Shown: positions 16,489-24,517 of the stretch, in pieces | Layout of the letters: each line of letters begins with the position of its first letter | How positions within the stretch are numbered: the first letter of the stretch is position 1 | NCBI GenBank assembly: GCA_016208255.1 | Contig: JACQYK010000040.1 | Coordinates: 1-48,151, forward strand | DNA: 48,151 nucleotides | Direction: 5' to 3' | Origin: Deltaproteobacteria bacterium | GTDB taxonomy: Bacteria; Desulfobacterota; RBG-13-43-22 | Notes under the pieces: model-generated | Database searches by the model: none | Seen by the model: the letters and a program-made list of their open reading frames with translations, nothing else | Told to the model about the DNA's origin: nothing | Made by a program: the position numbers and the translations under genes

Positions 16489-16883
16489 ACTCTTTGATTG
16501 ACACCCATACCTTTTTATGGTCGGTATCTGACCCCGATCGGTTGGGTAAGAAAGCTAGGACCGTTTTAGAAGATCCAAATAATAGTATCTGGATCAGCGT
16601 AGTTTCCTTCTGGGAGATTTCACTCAAACACGCCGTCGGAAAACTCGATTTGGTTAATGTCCTTCCGGAAGCTTTTCCAGATATTGCCAAGCAAATGCAA
16701 TTTGAAGTTCTGAATCTTTCGGCTCTGGAGGCAGCTACCTTCTATAAACTTCCCAAAATGAGTCATAAAGATCCTTTTGACCGTCTAATTATCTGGCAAG
16801 CCATTCAGCAAAAATTGCCCATCATTTCCAAAGACAAACAAGTTATAGCCTATAAAGAGCTTGGGCTGAAGGTTATTTGGTAG
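16485..16883 (+). CDS. PIN-domain ribonuclease toxin, VapC-like
   Basis: 132 residues, normal size. The acidic catalytic residues of PIN nucleases are all visible: D6 (SLIDTHTFLW), E44 (SFWEISLK), D99 (DPFDRLI) and D117 (SKDKQV). The DTHTFLW start and the DPFDRLI motif place it in the subgroup normally paired with Phd-like antitoxins. It cleaves RNA with Mg2+ when the antitoxin is degraded. It overlaps the antitoxin by four bases and is followed by an intrinsic terminator at 16944. All catalytic residues are present, so it should be active. Confidence 0.88.
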   Translation: MNSLIDTHTFLWSVSDPDRLGKKARTVLEDPNNSIWISVVSFWEISLKHAVGKLDLVNVLPEAFPDIAKQMQFEVLNLSALEAATFYKLPKMSHKDPFDRLIIWQAIQQKLPIISKDKQVIAYKELGLKVIW

Positions 16884-16943
16884 TCTTCACGACCCTCCCA
16901 TATCTCCCTTCACCTCACCCCAAAAGGAAATTCGTATCCCTTT

Positions 16944-16990
16944 ACCTCCCGGATTTTCCTTAAACAATCGAGTGGGCCGGGAGGTTTTTT
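16944..16990 (+). terminator. Rho-independent terminator after the toxin gene
   Basis: ACCTCCCGG (16944-16952) pairs with CCGGGAGGT (16977-16985), followed by a run of six T (16985-16990). The loop is about 24 bases. It is placed 60 bases after the toxin stop. Confidence 0.75.
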
Positions 16991-17034
16991 AATCTATTAA
17001 CGGCCTCAAAATAAAAAGGATATTTCCCAAAGCA

Positions 17035-17224
17035 GGTGGGGTTGTATTTTATGGAGTCATTGGCTTTAGGGCGCCTTCTTTTCCGGACTTATCCATGGGG
17101 GAAACCGCAGCCCGCCTGCCGGTTTTAGCAGGCGGGAATGCGGAGGGGGCAAAGATCCCCCTTGGATAAGTCCGAAGAAAAGACCAGCCCTGAAGTCACA
17201 GACGGAAAAAAATGCAACCCCACC
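17035..17224. repeat. 190-base long inverted repeat with nested perfect hairpin
   Basis: The outer arms start GGTGGGGTTG and end CAACCCCACC. Arms of about 65 bases match at roughly three of four positions, including a strongly matching inner part around CGGACTTATCCA and its complement TGGATAAGTCCG. At the centre CCCGCCTGC (17111-17119) pairs perfectly with GCAGGCGGG (17128-17136), extended by CCGCA/TGCGG. No open frame fits it. It could be a MITE-like element or a structured RNA. Confidence 0.75.
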
Positions 17225-17260
17225 GGGTAAATATTATTATGAGACGATTAATAAGAGAAG

Positions 17261-18064
17261 CTATATCCCTTTAAACTGAGCCGGTCTTTTTTCCAGAAAG
17301 GCCCGGACGCCTTCCCGGTGATCTTCGGACTGCCGGCAGACTCCCTGGGCAAAGCTCTCAAATTCCAGTTGGGTCAGGAGGTCGTTGTGGCGAAGACCTT
17401 TGTAGACGGCTTTTTTCATGAGCTTGATGGGCAAGGCGGGTCCCTTGGCCAGTTTCAGGGCCAGTTCATAGGTGGTGGGCAGCAAGGCCTCAGGAGGGAC
17501 TACTTTGGTCACCAGGCCGATACGCTCGGCCTCCCGGGCGTCAATCATGATCCCGGTAGTCAGCATTTCAATCGCTTTATCCGGGCCGATGAGCTGGGGA
17601 AGTAAAAGGGTGGCGCCCAGATCACCGACCAGACCGACCCGAACCCAGATAGCTCCGAACCGGGCGGATTCCGAGGCAATACGAATATCGCTTAAAAGGG
17701 CCAGGGAGAGGCCGGCCCCGGCGGCTACGCCGTTTATAGCGGTTATGATGGGGATTTCCAGGTTCCTGATTAATCCGGCCACGTACCCCGTTCCTTCCAG
17801 CAGATCGGCCTGGGTCTTGGCCGGTCCGCGGCCTTCAATGTTAGCGGCCAGACGGGCGCCGACATCCGAACCGGAACAGAATCCCCGTCCGGAACCGGTG
17901 ATCACCAAGACCTTTATTATTTCCTGATTTTTCTGAATATGATCGATGATTTTCCGGAAGTCATTCCACATTTCGGTGGACATGGCGTTCAACTTCTCCG
18001 GATGGTTCAAGGTCAGCATGCCGATGCCGTCCTCTTCCTTTAAAGACATTTTATCGAAATTCAT
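17261..18064 (-). CDS. Enoyl-CoA hydratase/isomerase family protein
   Basis: 267 residues. ATG 18064 (MNFDKMSLKEEDG) is chosen because AGGAGAAGTG lies before it; an upstream start at 18115 would read into a repeat. The crotonase fold is clear: KVLVITGSGRGFCSGSDVGAR (first oxyanion-hole strand) and TAINGVAAGAGLSLALLSDIRIAS (second, GVAAGAG). The usual catalytic Glu region appears as VRVGLVGDLGATLLLPQLIG, with Asp where many family members have Glu. It likely hydrates or isomerises an enoyl-CoA. It lies downstream of the glycyl radical enzyme on the same strand, so it may act on that enzyme's product after CoA activation. Substrate unknown. Confidence 0.9.
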   Translation of the reverse strand: MNFDKMSLKEEDGIGMLTLNHPEKLNAMSTEMWNDFRKIIDHIQKNQEIIKVLVITGSGRGFCSGSDVGARLAANIEGRGPAKTQADLLEGTGYVAGLIRNLEIPIITAINGVAAGAGLSLALLSDIRIASESARFGAIWVRVGLVGDLGATLLLPQLIGPDKAIEMLTTGIMIDAREAERIGLVTKVVPPEALLPTTYELALKLAKGPALPIKLMKKAVYKGLRHNDLLTQLEFESFAQGVCRQSEDHREGVRAFLEKRPAQFKGI

Positions 18065-18081
18065 CACTTCTCCTGGATGTC

Positions 18082-18116
18082 GGGCAATAGGCAATTGGCA
18101 ATAGGCAATTGGCAAT
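18082..18116. repeat. Short tandem repeat between glycyl radical enzyme and hydratase genes
   Basis: Two copies of the 14-base unit GGCAATAGGCAATT followed by a partial copy, just upstream of the hydratase ribosome site. A related purine/pyrimidine repeat (CCTATAGCC, GCCTATCGCC) lies at 18142-18175. Non-coding, of a type often spread between genes. Confidence 0.7.
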
Positions 18117-18178
18117 GGGTAAGAAGGTTTTCTGAGTTTTTTCCTATAGCCTCGTGCCTATCGCCTATAGCCTGTTTT

Positions 18179-20662
18179 TTAAAGACTCAATTCCGTCCTG
18201 GCAATGATCTGATCCTGGACCCCCTTGGTCATGTCCACAAAATAGGCGGCCAACCCGGCGGTCCTGACCACCAGATCGGAGTATCGATCAGGATGCATTT
18301 GAGCGTCGATCAAAGTCTCCCGGTCAATGACGTTGAACTGGGTATGGTGAATCCCCAGATCGACAAAGGCTTTCAGCAAAGCGATAAAATTGGCCCCGTT
18401 GTTCTTTTTCAACTCCTGGGGGGTGAATTTTTGGTTGAAAAGGTGAGTAAAGGTCCCGGCGTGATCCAACTTGCTGATGGATTTCATGGTGGCCAGAGGT
18501 CCTTTTTGGTCCGTGCCGAGAACCGGGGAGACGGTCCCGTCATTGAAAAGATCCAGGTCCTTCCGGCCGTCCGGAGTGGCCCCGGTCATCCCGCTGTAGT
18601 CATAATAGGAGGAGGCCCCGGTTCCATCTTCGTTGAAAGGCCAGCCCCAGATATTCTTGAAGCTTTTAAAGGCCTGGTTGGTCTTCTTGTAGAATTCCCG
18701 GCCGATGAGATCCACATAATCGTCATCATTCCCCCATTTGGGAGCGTCGTTGATGAATTGTTGACGCAAATCCTCCCGTCCCTCCCAATTGTTTTTCAAG
18801 GCCTCAATCAGCTCGGCCATGGGGACTTCCTTGTTGTCAAAAACGAGCTTTTTAATAGCTGCCAGGGAGTTGATGATGGTCACCTGGCCTACGGGCTGGA
18901 TGATCGTGTTGTGATAATATTTGTACTCCCGGCAGTCTTTTCCGGCTTCCATACAGCCGTCCACTACAGCGGAAAGGAAAGGCTGGGGCAGCCAATCTTC
19001 TTCCAGGACATCCACCAGATTATAGATGGTCACCAGCTTATGTAAAAAGAATTTGACCTGCTCCAGGTAGGCCTGCATGGCGTCATCGACCGAGGTCCAG
19101 GTCAGGGGATCACTGGTCTTGGCCCCCACCTGTTTACCGCTGAATTTGTCCACCCCCTGGTAGAGGGCGTATTCCAGGCACTTGGGCAGGACGAAGGTGC
19201 CGCCCAAAGCCCTCTGGCACATGGCCTTGCCGGGGACGATCCAGCGCATACAGCCGTCGGTTCCGTAATCCCGGGCGTCTTCCAGGGGAAGACCGAGGTT
19301 CATCAGAAAGGGGATCATCATGTTGTCATTAAAGAAGGAATAGACCCCGGGCTGTTTGAGCAGTGAAGAGACGATTTTTTGATAAAGTCTCTGGGGGGTC
19401 TGGGGATGGAGCCTCACCGCCAGGGCTGGCTGGTTGAAGCCCACCTCATCCTTGGCGTCCATCATGATATAGGTCATTTCGTTGGTGGCGTCAAAACCAT
19501 CGGGGTCCACACCGCCGATGGTCACCACCCGGGTGATCAAAGGTCCGGCCGAAGGGTGGGAGGGCGGAATTAAAGCCCCTTCTTCATTAAATTTAAGCAG
19601 CAGGTGTTCCACCAGTTCCTGGGCCTGGGCGTAGGTCAAGCGGCCTTCTTCCTTGTCTTTTTTATAAAAGGGATAGAAGATCTGGTCCACCCGGTCTCCG
19701 TTGCCGGAGGTTTGGAGGTCCAGGACCCGGACGATCAGGTTGATAAACCAGTAGAACTGAAGGGCCTCATGAAGGGTGCGGGGCGGATTTTCCGGCACCC
19801 AGTCGCAAACCATGGCCATTTCCTCCAGTTCCGCTTTTCTCTTGGAATCAGATTCCTTGGCTGCCTCCTGCCGGGCAAGCTCGGCGAACCTCTTGCCCTG
19901 CCGGATCACCGCTTCAGAGGAAATAATCACTGCCTCATAAAAGGCTTTTTTCTTGAGATAGTCCTTGGCCTGTAAATAAAGCTCCGGATCGGCTTTGATT
20001 TCTTCCAGCTTGGCTTTGGCCTCGGCAATAATCCCTTCCAGGCCGGTTTGGAAAATTCTGGAGTAATTGGGCGACCCCACGTGGCCGCCGTGTCGCCAGA
20101 GGAAGACCCCCTGGTTGGGATAAAACCAGTAATAGAGGATGTCCTTGGGCAAAAGATTCCGTTCCATGCCGTGGACGGATTTTCCTTTCCAATATTTATG
20201 GATCTGATGCAGTTCGGTCCGTTTTTCATCGGTCAGTAACTGGCTGTACTCGGTATCGATGGCCTTGTCCAGCCAACTGCTCCATTTTTCCGGGAAGGTG
20301 ATCATCGAGCAGGGTTCGCTGGAAACGTTTCCCACAATCCGTTCCTTGGGCAGGATATAGAGGGTCCGGTTGTCCAGAAAGTGGGCCATGGCCTTGGCCC
20401 GGCGAAGGACCATGGGTTCGCCTTCCGAGGCCTGATAGCCTTCGGTGATCAACCGCGCCCGTTCAATGCAGAGCTTGACCTCGTCCCGGTAGGGGTTGCG
20501 GCCTTCTTCCTTGACCCGGGTTACATTCCCCCTGGCGGCTTCAATCCGGCCCGAACCACGACTGCTTTTGTTCTGGTAAACAATACTTTTCCTCATCTCC
20601 TTGGTTACCCGTGAAGGGTCCGGAGAATCCTTAGGACCGATGGTGCGTGTGGCTAAACTCAT
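18179..20662 (-). CDS. Glycyl radical enzyme (PFL-like family)
   Basis: 827 residues; ATG 20662 follows GGGAGGAATGCC. The glycyl radical site is near the C-terminus: VRTAGLAAYF with Gly803, 24 residues before the end (family pattern R-V-A/S-G-Y/F). The thiyl radical Cys is C471 in DYGTDGCMRW. In known dehydratase-type members the Cys is followed by V-E or similar with a catalytic Glu; here it is Met-Arg, so a diol dehydratase reaction is unlikely. Length fits the decarboxylase, dehydratase and arylalkylsuccinate-synthase group rather than short PFL. Activation would be by the activase at 15111. The reaction cannot be assigned from the sequence alone; an X-succinate synthase or a C-C or C-S cleaving enzyme are options. 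Confidence 0.93.
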   Translation of the reverse strand: MSLATRTIGPKDSPDPSRVTKEMRKSIVYQNKSSRGSGRIEAARGNVTRVKEEGRNPYRDEVKLCIERARLITEGYQASEGEPMVLRRAKAMAHFLDNRTLYILPKERIVGNVSSEPCSMITFPEKWSSWLDKAIDTEYSQLLTDEKRTELHQIHKYWKGKSVHGMERNLLPKDILYYWFYPNQGVFLWRHGGHVGSPNYSRIFQTGLEGIIAEAKAKLEEIKADPELYLQAKDYLKKKAFYEAVIISSEAVIRQGKRFAELARQEAAKESDSKRKAELEEMAMVCDWVPENPPRTLHEALQFYWFINLIVRVLDLQTSGNGDRVDQIFYPFYKKDKEEGRLTYAQAQELVEHLLLKFNEEGALIPPSHPSAGPLITRVVTIGGVDPDGFDATNEMTYIMMDAKDEVGFNQPALAVRLHPQTPQRLYQKIVSSLLKQPGVYSFFNDNMMIPFLMNLGLPLEDARDYGTDGCMRWIVPGKAMCQRALGGTFVLPKCLEYALYQGVDKFSGKQVGAKTSDPLTWTSVDDAMQAYLEQVKFFLHKLVTIYNLVDVLEEDWLPQPFLSAVVDGCMEAGKDCREYKYYHNTIIQPVGQVTIINSLAAIKKLVFDNKEVPMAELIEALKNNWEGREDLRQQFINDAPKWGNDDDYVDLIGREFYKKTNQAFKSFKNIWGWPFNEDGTGASSYYDYSGMTGATPDGRKDLDLFNDGTVSPVLGTDQKGPLATMKSISKLDHAGTFTHLFNQKFTPQELKKNNGANFIALLKAFVDLGIHHTQFNVIDRETLIDAQMHPDRYSDLVVRTAGLAAYFVDMTKGVQDQIIARTELSL

Positions 20663-20915
20663 GGCATTCCTCCCTTGGAAGTTGAAGGGTTTATTTATCG
20701 TATTTTGAAAACCTTCATTTGCCCTTTTCGAGGTTAAGTTTCATTTGGTTTCTTAAAAATGTCAACATCTTTTTGAGACATCGGAGATGGGTGGGGATAT
20801 GAAGCTGCCCGGGTTAAATTTACACCATTTAAAGTCCTCGGCCTGAACGTTACCTGGGCAGTGAAATCTCTGTGAATTACAAGAAAGATTTACTGAAAAT
20901 GGATAACACCCCGGG

Positions 20916-20995
20916 GCCGTCATTCCGGCGAAAGCCGGAATCCAGGAATTTCCGGGCTAAAAATAACCTGGACCCCGGCTTTCGCCGGGGAGACG
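20916..20995. repeat. Double-hairpin intergenic repeat
   Basis: ATTCCGGC-GAAA-GCCGGAAT (20922-20941) and CCCCGGC-TTTC-GCCGGGG (20973-20990) are perfect hairpins, joined by TCCAGG/CCTGGA that can pair with each other. Parts recur at 30285-30390 and 31278-31505. This is a dispersed REP-like element, non-coding. Confidence 0.85.
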
Positions 20996-21037
20996 ACTTT
21001 AAAGGGTTTTGGCACTTGGTCAAAGGGAATATCCTGT

Positions 21038-21312
21038 TTAATAATGACGTCCACTTTCAACCCCGAGGCCGGGTGAATGAAAAATTCCATGGGACAGTCT
21101 TTTGGCTACTTCCTGAGAAATTTGTTTTTCATCCCAATCAGGGTGGATGCTCTTAAAATGGGCCGTCAACATTTTCCGGGCCGATGTCCACAGGCTGAAT
21201 CCAATTTTAATCCTTTCGGCCGGGGTCTTTTTCCGCAGGATTCCATAACGTCATCCATTACTTCAATCTTTCTCGGGGCCAATTTTTGTTTTGCTTTTTG
21301 CGGTTCAATCAT
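21038..21312 (-). pseudogene. Small conserved protein, frameshifted
   Basis: From ATG 21312 the frame reads MIEPQKAKQKLAPRKIEVMDDVMES and then shifts. In the neighbouring frame it continues LRKKTPAERIKIGFSLW, then TSARKMLTAHFKSIHPDWDEKQISQEVAKRLSHG and ends at 21038. The second part resembles a small conserved family with P-A-E-R, a W-x-S-A-R stretch and HPDW-x-E. One missing base near 21236 (inside TCCTGCGG) would restore a single ORF of about 90 residues. The family is uncharacterised and often sits beside nucleotidyltransferase-like genes. It is either a decayed gene or a one-base sequence error. Confidence 0.65.
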
Positions 21313-21376
21313 GGGCTGTTTTTCTTATTTTTATGGGAGTATATACATGGTACAAATTTTAAGCGAGATAAATCAT

Positions 21377-21405
21377 TTGTCAAGATAATCCTTATCATTT
21401 ATAAT
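21377..21405 (+). promoter_or_regulatory. Candidate promoter of the defence island
   Basis: TTGTCA (21377-21382), 17 bases, TATAAT (21400-21405), facing the gene at 21569. The spacer contains the small palindrome GATAATCCTTATC, a possible operator. The leader to the start codon would be about 155 bases. Confidence 0.6.
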
Positions 21406-21506
21406 GGTTACAAAGAATTATGAGGAGTTGGGCAAACCTTAAGCCTCTATAATGGTCAAATGATCCGGGCTTGATTTCATCAAAGGAGACCATTGATTTG
21501 GAATGA

Positions 21507-21535
21507 TATACGGAAAACTAAAGAATAACTTTTTG
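21507..21535 (+). repeat. Shared upstream motif, copy 1
   Basis: TATACGGAAAACT followed by an AGAAT-containing AT-rich stretch, 50 bases before the 21569 gene. The same 13-mer and a similar continuation occur 32 bases before the cNMP/TIR gene (23644). It could be a common regulatory element of both units. Confidence 0.55.
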
Positions 21536-21568
21536 AAAGCTTAAGAAAATCGTAGGAGGACGTCATAT

Positions 21569-23383
21569 ATGTTGAAAAGGAGCAAAGACCAAGAAGGATC
21601 AGAATCGAGTCAAGTATCCAAGCCAGGAGGGGAACAGAAGGCCTCTGAAAAGCCTTTTCAGGAACGCCCGCGCATATGCCTGATCGACGTCACCGAGGAT
21701 GTCATAACAAGACTCAAACACGAGGGTTTCAATTGCTACAACGGCACACTTGGAGCTCTGGTTGAGGTCAACAATGCGACTCAACGCAGTGCACGACAGT
21801 GCCTTCCAAATTTTGATTTCCCGATGAACCTGCATGAGTATGATATTATCGTTGTGGATTTACAGCAGCCGAGGTCGGTCCCATATAATAATGAGGAACA
21901 TGTGAGAACCCAGACCAAAGGACACCGGCAACTCGCGTTCGTCAGCTCATTTCCTGAAACCATATTTGACCCGCGCTCCCTATCTTCCAGTCTCCTTCAA
22001 TCAAAACTCCTGCCCTTCATGGCGAAGGAGTCCATACTCCTGATCTTCGCTGCGAGCCAAGAGATCACCGAGTATGATCCTATTTCTATTACGCATCGTG
22101 GACCAGAGCGGCTCCATTCGGAAGCTCACTCGCTATACGAATTCTATCCCGATCTTCCCTCGTTCAAGAATATCATAGGTAAGGATACGAGAGTCGTTCT
22201 GAAATCCGGCTCCGATCTTGCCAACTTACTCGAAAGGCACAACAAGACAGCTACCTACGATATCACGTTTGAGCACCCGACACGTTGGGAGAATCATGCG
22301 CAAGTAAAAGATCAGGACTTCATCCCTCTTGTCGAAGCGGGGCCAGACGAGATCGTCTCTTTTGCATGCAGGACAGGAAAAAACCTGACTTTCCTTTTCC
22401 CTCGAATCGAGCAAAAACAGGAGTTCCTCGTCGCCCTGCTTGATAAGATCCTGCCAGGTATCATTCCCGGGGTGTTTCCGTTCAGCACTCAGTTTGCGTG
22501 GTTGACTGATCCGCCCTACCAACTGCCATACGAGAGCAAACTGTTTGATCATAAAGCAAATCTGACGACGGAATATGAGACCAATCTCAAAGAGATCGAA
22601 AGGCTGATCGACGCAAACCGCCAAGAGTATGGTTTTCTTCACGACCTGCTGAAACAATCGGGCCCCGAGTTAGTTAAAACTGTGGAGATATACCTTCGGT
22701 GGCTCGATTTCGGTAAAGTTGTGAACGTCGACGAAACGAATCCTAATCTTCATGAGGAGGATCTCAGGGTCGAGGACGATCGCGGATTATTATTAATTGA
22801 GGTAAAGGGCATCAGCGGTACATCGACTGATTCCGAGTGCTCTCAGATCAGCAAGATCAAATACCGCAGATCCAAAGAGCGAAGTGCATTCGATGTCTTC
22901 GCCCTATATATGGTCAACCACCAAAGATTCCTACCTCCAGAGGCCCGTATGAATCCTCCCTTCAATGCCACCCAGATCACAGACGCCAAAAATGATGAGC
23001 GCGGACTCGTGACAACATACGACCTTTTTAAGCTCTATTTCAACGTGATTGAAGGCCACATTACAAAGGCTGATGCTCGCAACGCCCTGTACGGCATCGC
23101 CCTCGTGCGTTTTTGCCCATCTGGGGCGACGGCTCTTCCCGGCCCCTACGAAATCCACCATGGGGGCTACGTGGTCGTCTTCAAAATTGAGGGGCTCGAA
23201 GTCAAAGTTGGTGATTCCGTTCTGCTCGACTGCGCCGGCCGTTACACATCCACCCAAGTTCTCGAGATTCAGGTTGACGGCACACCCGTGGAATCAGCGA
23301 ACGCTGGTGAAATTGGCATGAAACTTTCAGCATGTGTACACAAGAATATGACTCTCTGGTTGGTCAGCGAAGACAAAAAGTGA
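21569..23383 (+). CDS. Large uncharacterised protein: PD-(D/E)xK-like centre, EF-Tu-domain-2-like end
   Basis: 604 residues; ATG 21569 follows GTAGGAGGACG. I do not recognise a named family. Residues about 35-130 look like an alpha/beta Rossmann-type domain (PRICLIDVTEDVITRLKHEGF, then YDIIVVDLQQ). A helical stretch follows near 330-390. Residues 403-413 read EDDRGLLLIEVKG, i.e. D403/D404, then E411-V-K413, the pattern of a PD-(D/E)xK nuclease core, with Q in CSQISKIKYRR after it. The C-terminus (about 530-600: VVFKIEGLEVKVGDSVLLDC and the later ANAGEIGMKL) resembles the beta-barrel domain 2 of translation GTPases. It lies directly upstream of a Pycsar-type pair, so an antiphage role is likely, possibly as a nuclease. 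Inference from motif and context. Confidence 0.75.
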   Translation: MLKRSKDQEGSESSQVSKPGGEQKASEKPFQERPRICLIDVTEDVITRLKHEGFNCYNGTLGALVEVNNATQRSARQCLPNFDFPMNLHEYDIIVVDLQQPRSVPYNNEEHVRTQTKGHRQLAFVSSFPETIFDPRSLSSSLLQSKLLPFMAKESILLIFAASQEITEYDPISITHRGPERLHSEAHSLYEFYPDLPSFKNIIGKDTRVVLKSGSDLANLLERHNKTATYDITFEHPTRWENHAQVKDQDFIPLVEAGPDEIVSFACRTGKNLTFLFPRIEQKQEFLVALLDKILPGIIPGVFPFSTQFAWLTDPPYQLPYESKLFDHKANLTTEYETNLKEIERLIDANRQEYGFLHDLLKQSGPELVKTVEIYLRWLDFGKVVNVDETNPNLHEEDLRVEDDRGLLLIEVKGISGTSTDSECSQISKIKYRRSKERSAFDVFALYMVNHQRFLPPEARMNPPFNATQITDAKNDERGLVTTYDLFKLYFNVIEGHITKADARNALYGIALVRFCPSGATALPGPYEIHHGGYVVVFKIEGLEVKVGDSVLLDCAGRYTSTQVLEIQVDGTPVESANAGEIGMKLSACVHKNMTLWLVSEDKK

Positions 23384-23643
23384 ACAGCACCCGACAAAGC
23401 GGATGTGCGGTGAGTATGGGATAAAGACCAGACCAATGAGTCGATTTCTCAATGAATTATATAGAAAACGATGGGCAAGAAGGATCTTAAATCTATTCTT
23501 ATCCCTCAAAAGAAGGTTCTAAACCGAACACATAATTATTAAATCCTAAATCCCCAACGGTCTTAAAAACAGGTCTCAAATAGGATGGTTATCTTGATAT
23601 TTAAATGGGTTTTTTTGTCCGATCCCTCAATGAATAGGAGGGG

Positions 23644-23673
23644 TATACGGAAAACTTGAGAATTAATCTTTAT
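23644..23673 (+). repeat. Shared upstream motif, copy 2
   Basis: TATACGGAAAACT, identical to 21507-21519, followed by a similar AGAAT-containing stretch, upstream of the cNMP/TIR effector gene. The 304-base interval 23384-23687 contains no other feature I can support. Confidence 0.55.
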
Positions 23674-23687
23674 CGAAGGGAAAAAAA

Positions 23688-24494
23688 ATGATTGGGCGTT
23701 TTCAAGGAGAAGCAGGAAGGCGACGACTAATTGACGCTCTTTGCAGGCAGCAAATCGTTTTCGGGGATGAGGCTCTGGCCACAAGGATTGCAGATATCGG
23801 GCAGATTTCCGAGTATACCAGTGGGGAGAGACTTATTGATGACTTTGGAACCGGCAGCGATATTTACCTTCTGCTCTCAGGAACGGTGGAAATTAAAGTG
23901 AATCATCGTGTTGTCGCATCTCGCGGTTCGGGCCAGCACATAGGAGAGATGGCATTAATCGACCCTTCGGCGGTTCGCTGTGCAGAGGTCGTAGCAAAGC
24001 AGACGGTAGTGGCATGCGTCGTAGCAGAGTCTGCCTTCACTGCTCTCGCTCAAGAATTGCCAGTTCTCTGGAGGCGTATCGCTTTGGAGCTTGCTAATCG
24101 GTTACGGCAACGCAATTTCCTCGTTATGCCGCCGAATTCTCGCCCACATCTCTTCATTGGATCGTCGGTTGAGTCACTGAAGGTTGCGCGGGCCATTCAA
24201 CTTGGCCTCGAACACGATGATTTCACAATCAAAGTGTGGACTGACAGTGTATTTGGAGCCTCAAGCTTCCCTATTGAGTCGCTGGAGGAGGAGATTCGTG
24301 GTGCAGACTTTGGCCTATTGGTTCTTGCACCAGATGATCAGGTTTTTAGCAAAAAAGCCATTGAATTTGCACCAAGGGACAATGTGATATTTGAATTAGG
24401 TATGTGCATGGGGGCTTTAACTCGAATGCGATCCTTCCTAGTTTATCCAATAGGGGTCGATAGGGATCAGTTTGCGAGAGAGTCCGCCGAATAA
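23688..24494 (+). CDS. pycTIR: Pycsar-type effector: cyclic-nucleotide-binding domain plus TIR-like domain
   Basis: 268 residues; ATG 23688. Residues about 25-140 are a CRP-type cyclic nucleotide-binding domain (SGERLIDDFGTGSDIYLLLSGTVEIKV, then GSGQHIGEMALIDPSAVR, the phosphate-binding cassette). Residues about 150-260 are a TIR-like domain of the predicted nucleotide-binding type (RPHLFIGSSVESLKVARAI, IESLEEEIRGADFGLLVLAPDD, RDNVIFELGMCMGALTRMR). In Pycsar systems such proteins bind cCMP or cUMP made by the neighbouring cyclase and degrade NAD+, stopping phage growth. The family expects more residues after FLVYP; this protein ends 15 residues later, so the C-terminus looks short. The cyclase starts 23 bases downstream. 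Confidence 0.85.
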   Translation: MIGRFQGEAGRRRLIDALCRQQIVFGDEALATRIADIGQISEYTSGERLIDDFGTGSDIYLLLSGTVEIKVNHRVVASRGSGQHIGEMALIDPSAVRCAEVVAKQTVVACVVAESAFTALAQELPVLWRRIALELANRLRQRNFLVMPPNSRPHLFIGSSVESLKVARAIQLGLEHDDFTIKVWTDSVFGASSFPIESLEEEIRGADFGLLVLAPDDQVFSKKAIEFAPRDNVIFELGMCMGALTRMRSFLVYPIGVDRDQFARESAE

Positions 24495-24517
24495 TTTATG
24501 AAAGGAAGGTGAAGTAA

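Noticed and set aside
18179..20662. Pyruvate formate-lyase
   Set aside because: PFL has two adjacent active-site Cys and a one-cluster activase; here there is a single Cys in G-C-M-R and a three-cluster activase.
21002..21030. Sigma-54 promoter for the glycyl radical enzyme
   Set aside because: TGGCAC is present but the TTGC half at the right distance is not.
23688..24494. CRP-like transcription factor
   Set aside because: After the cNMP-binding domain there is a TIR-like domain instead of a winged helix.
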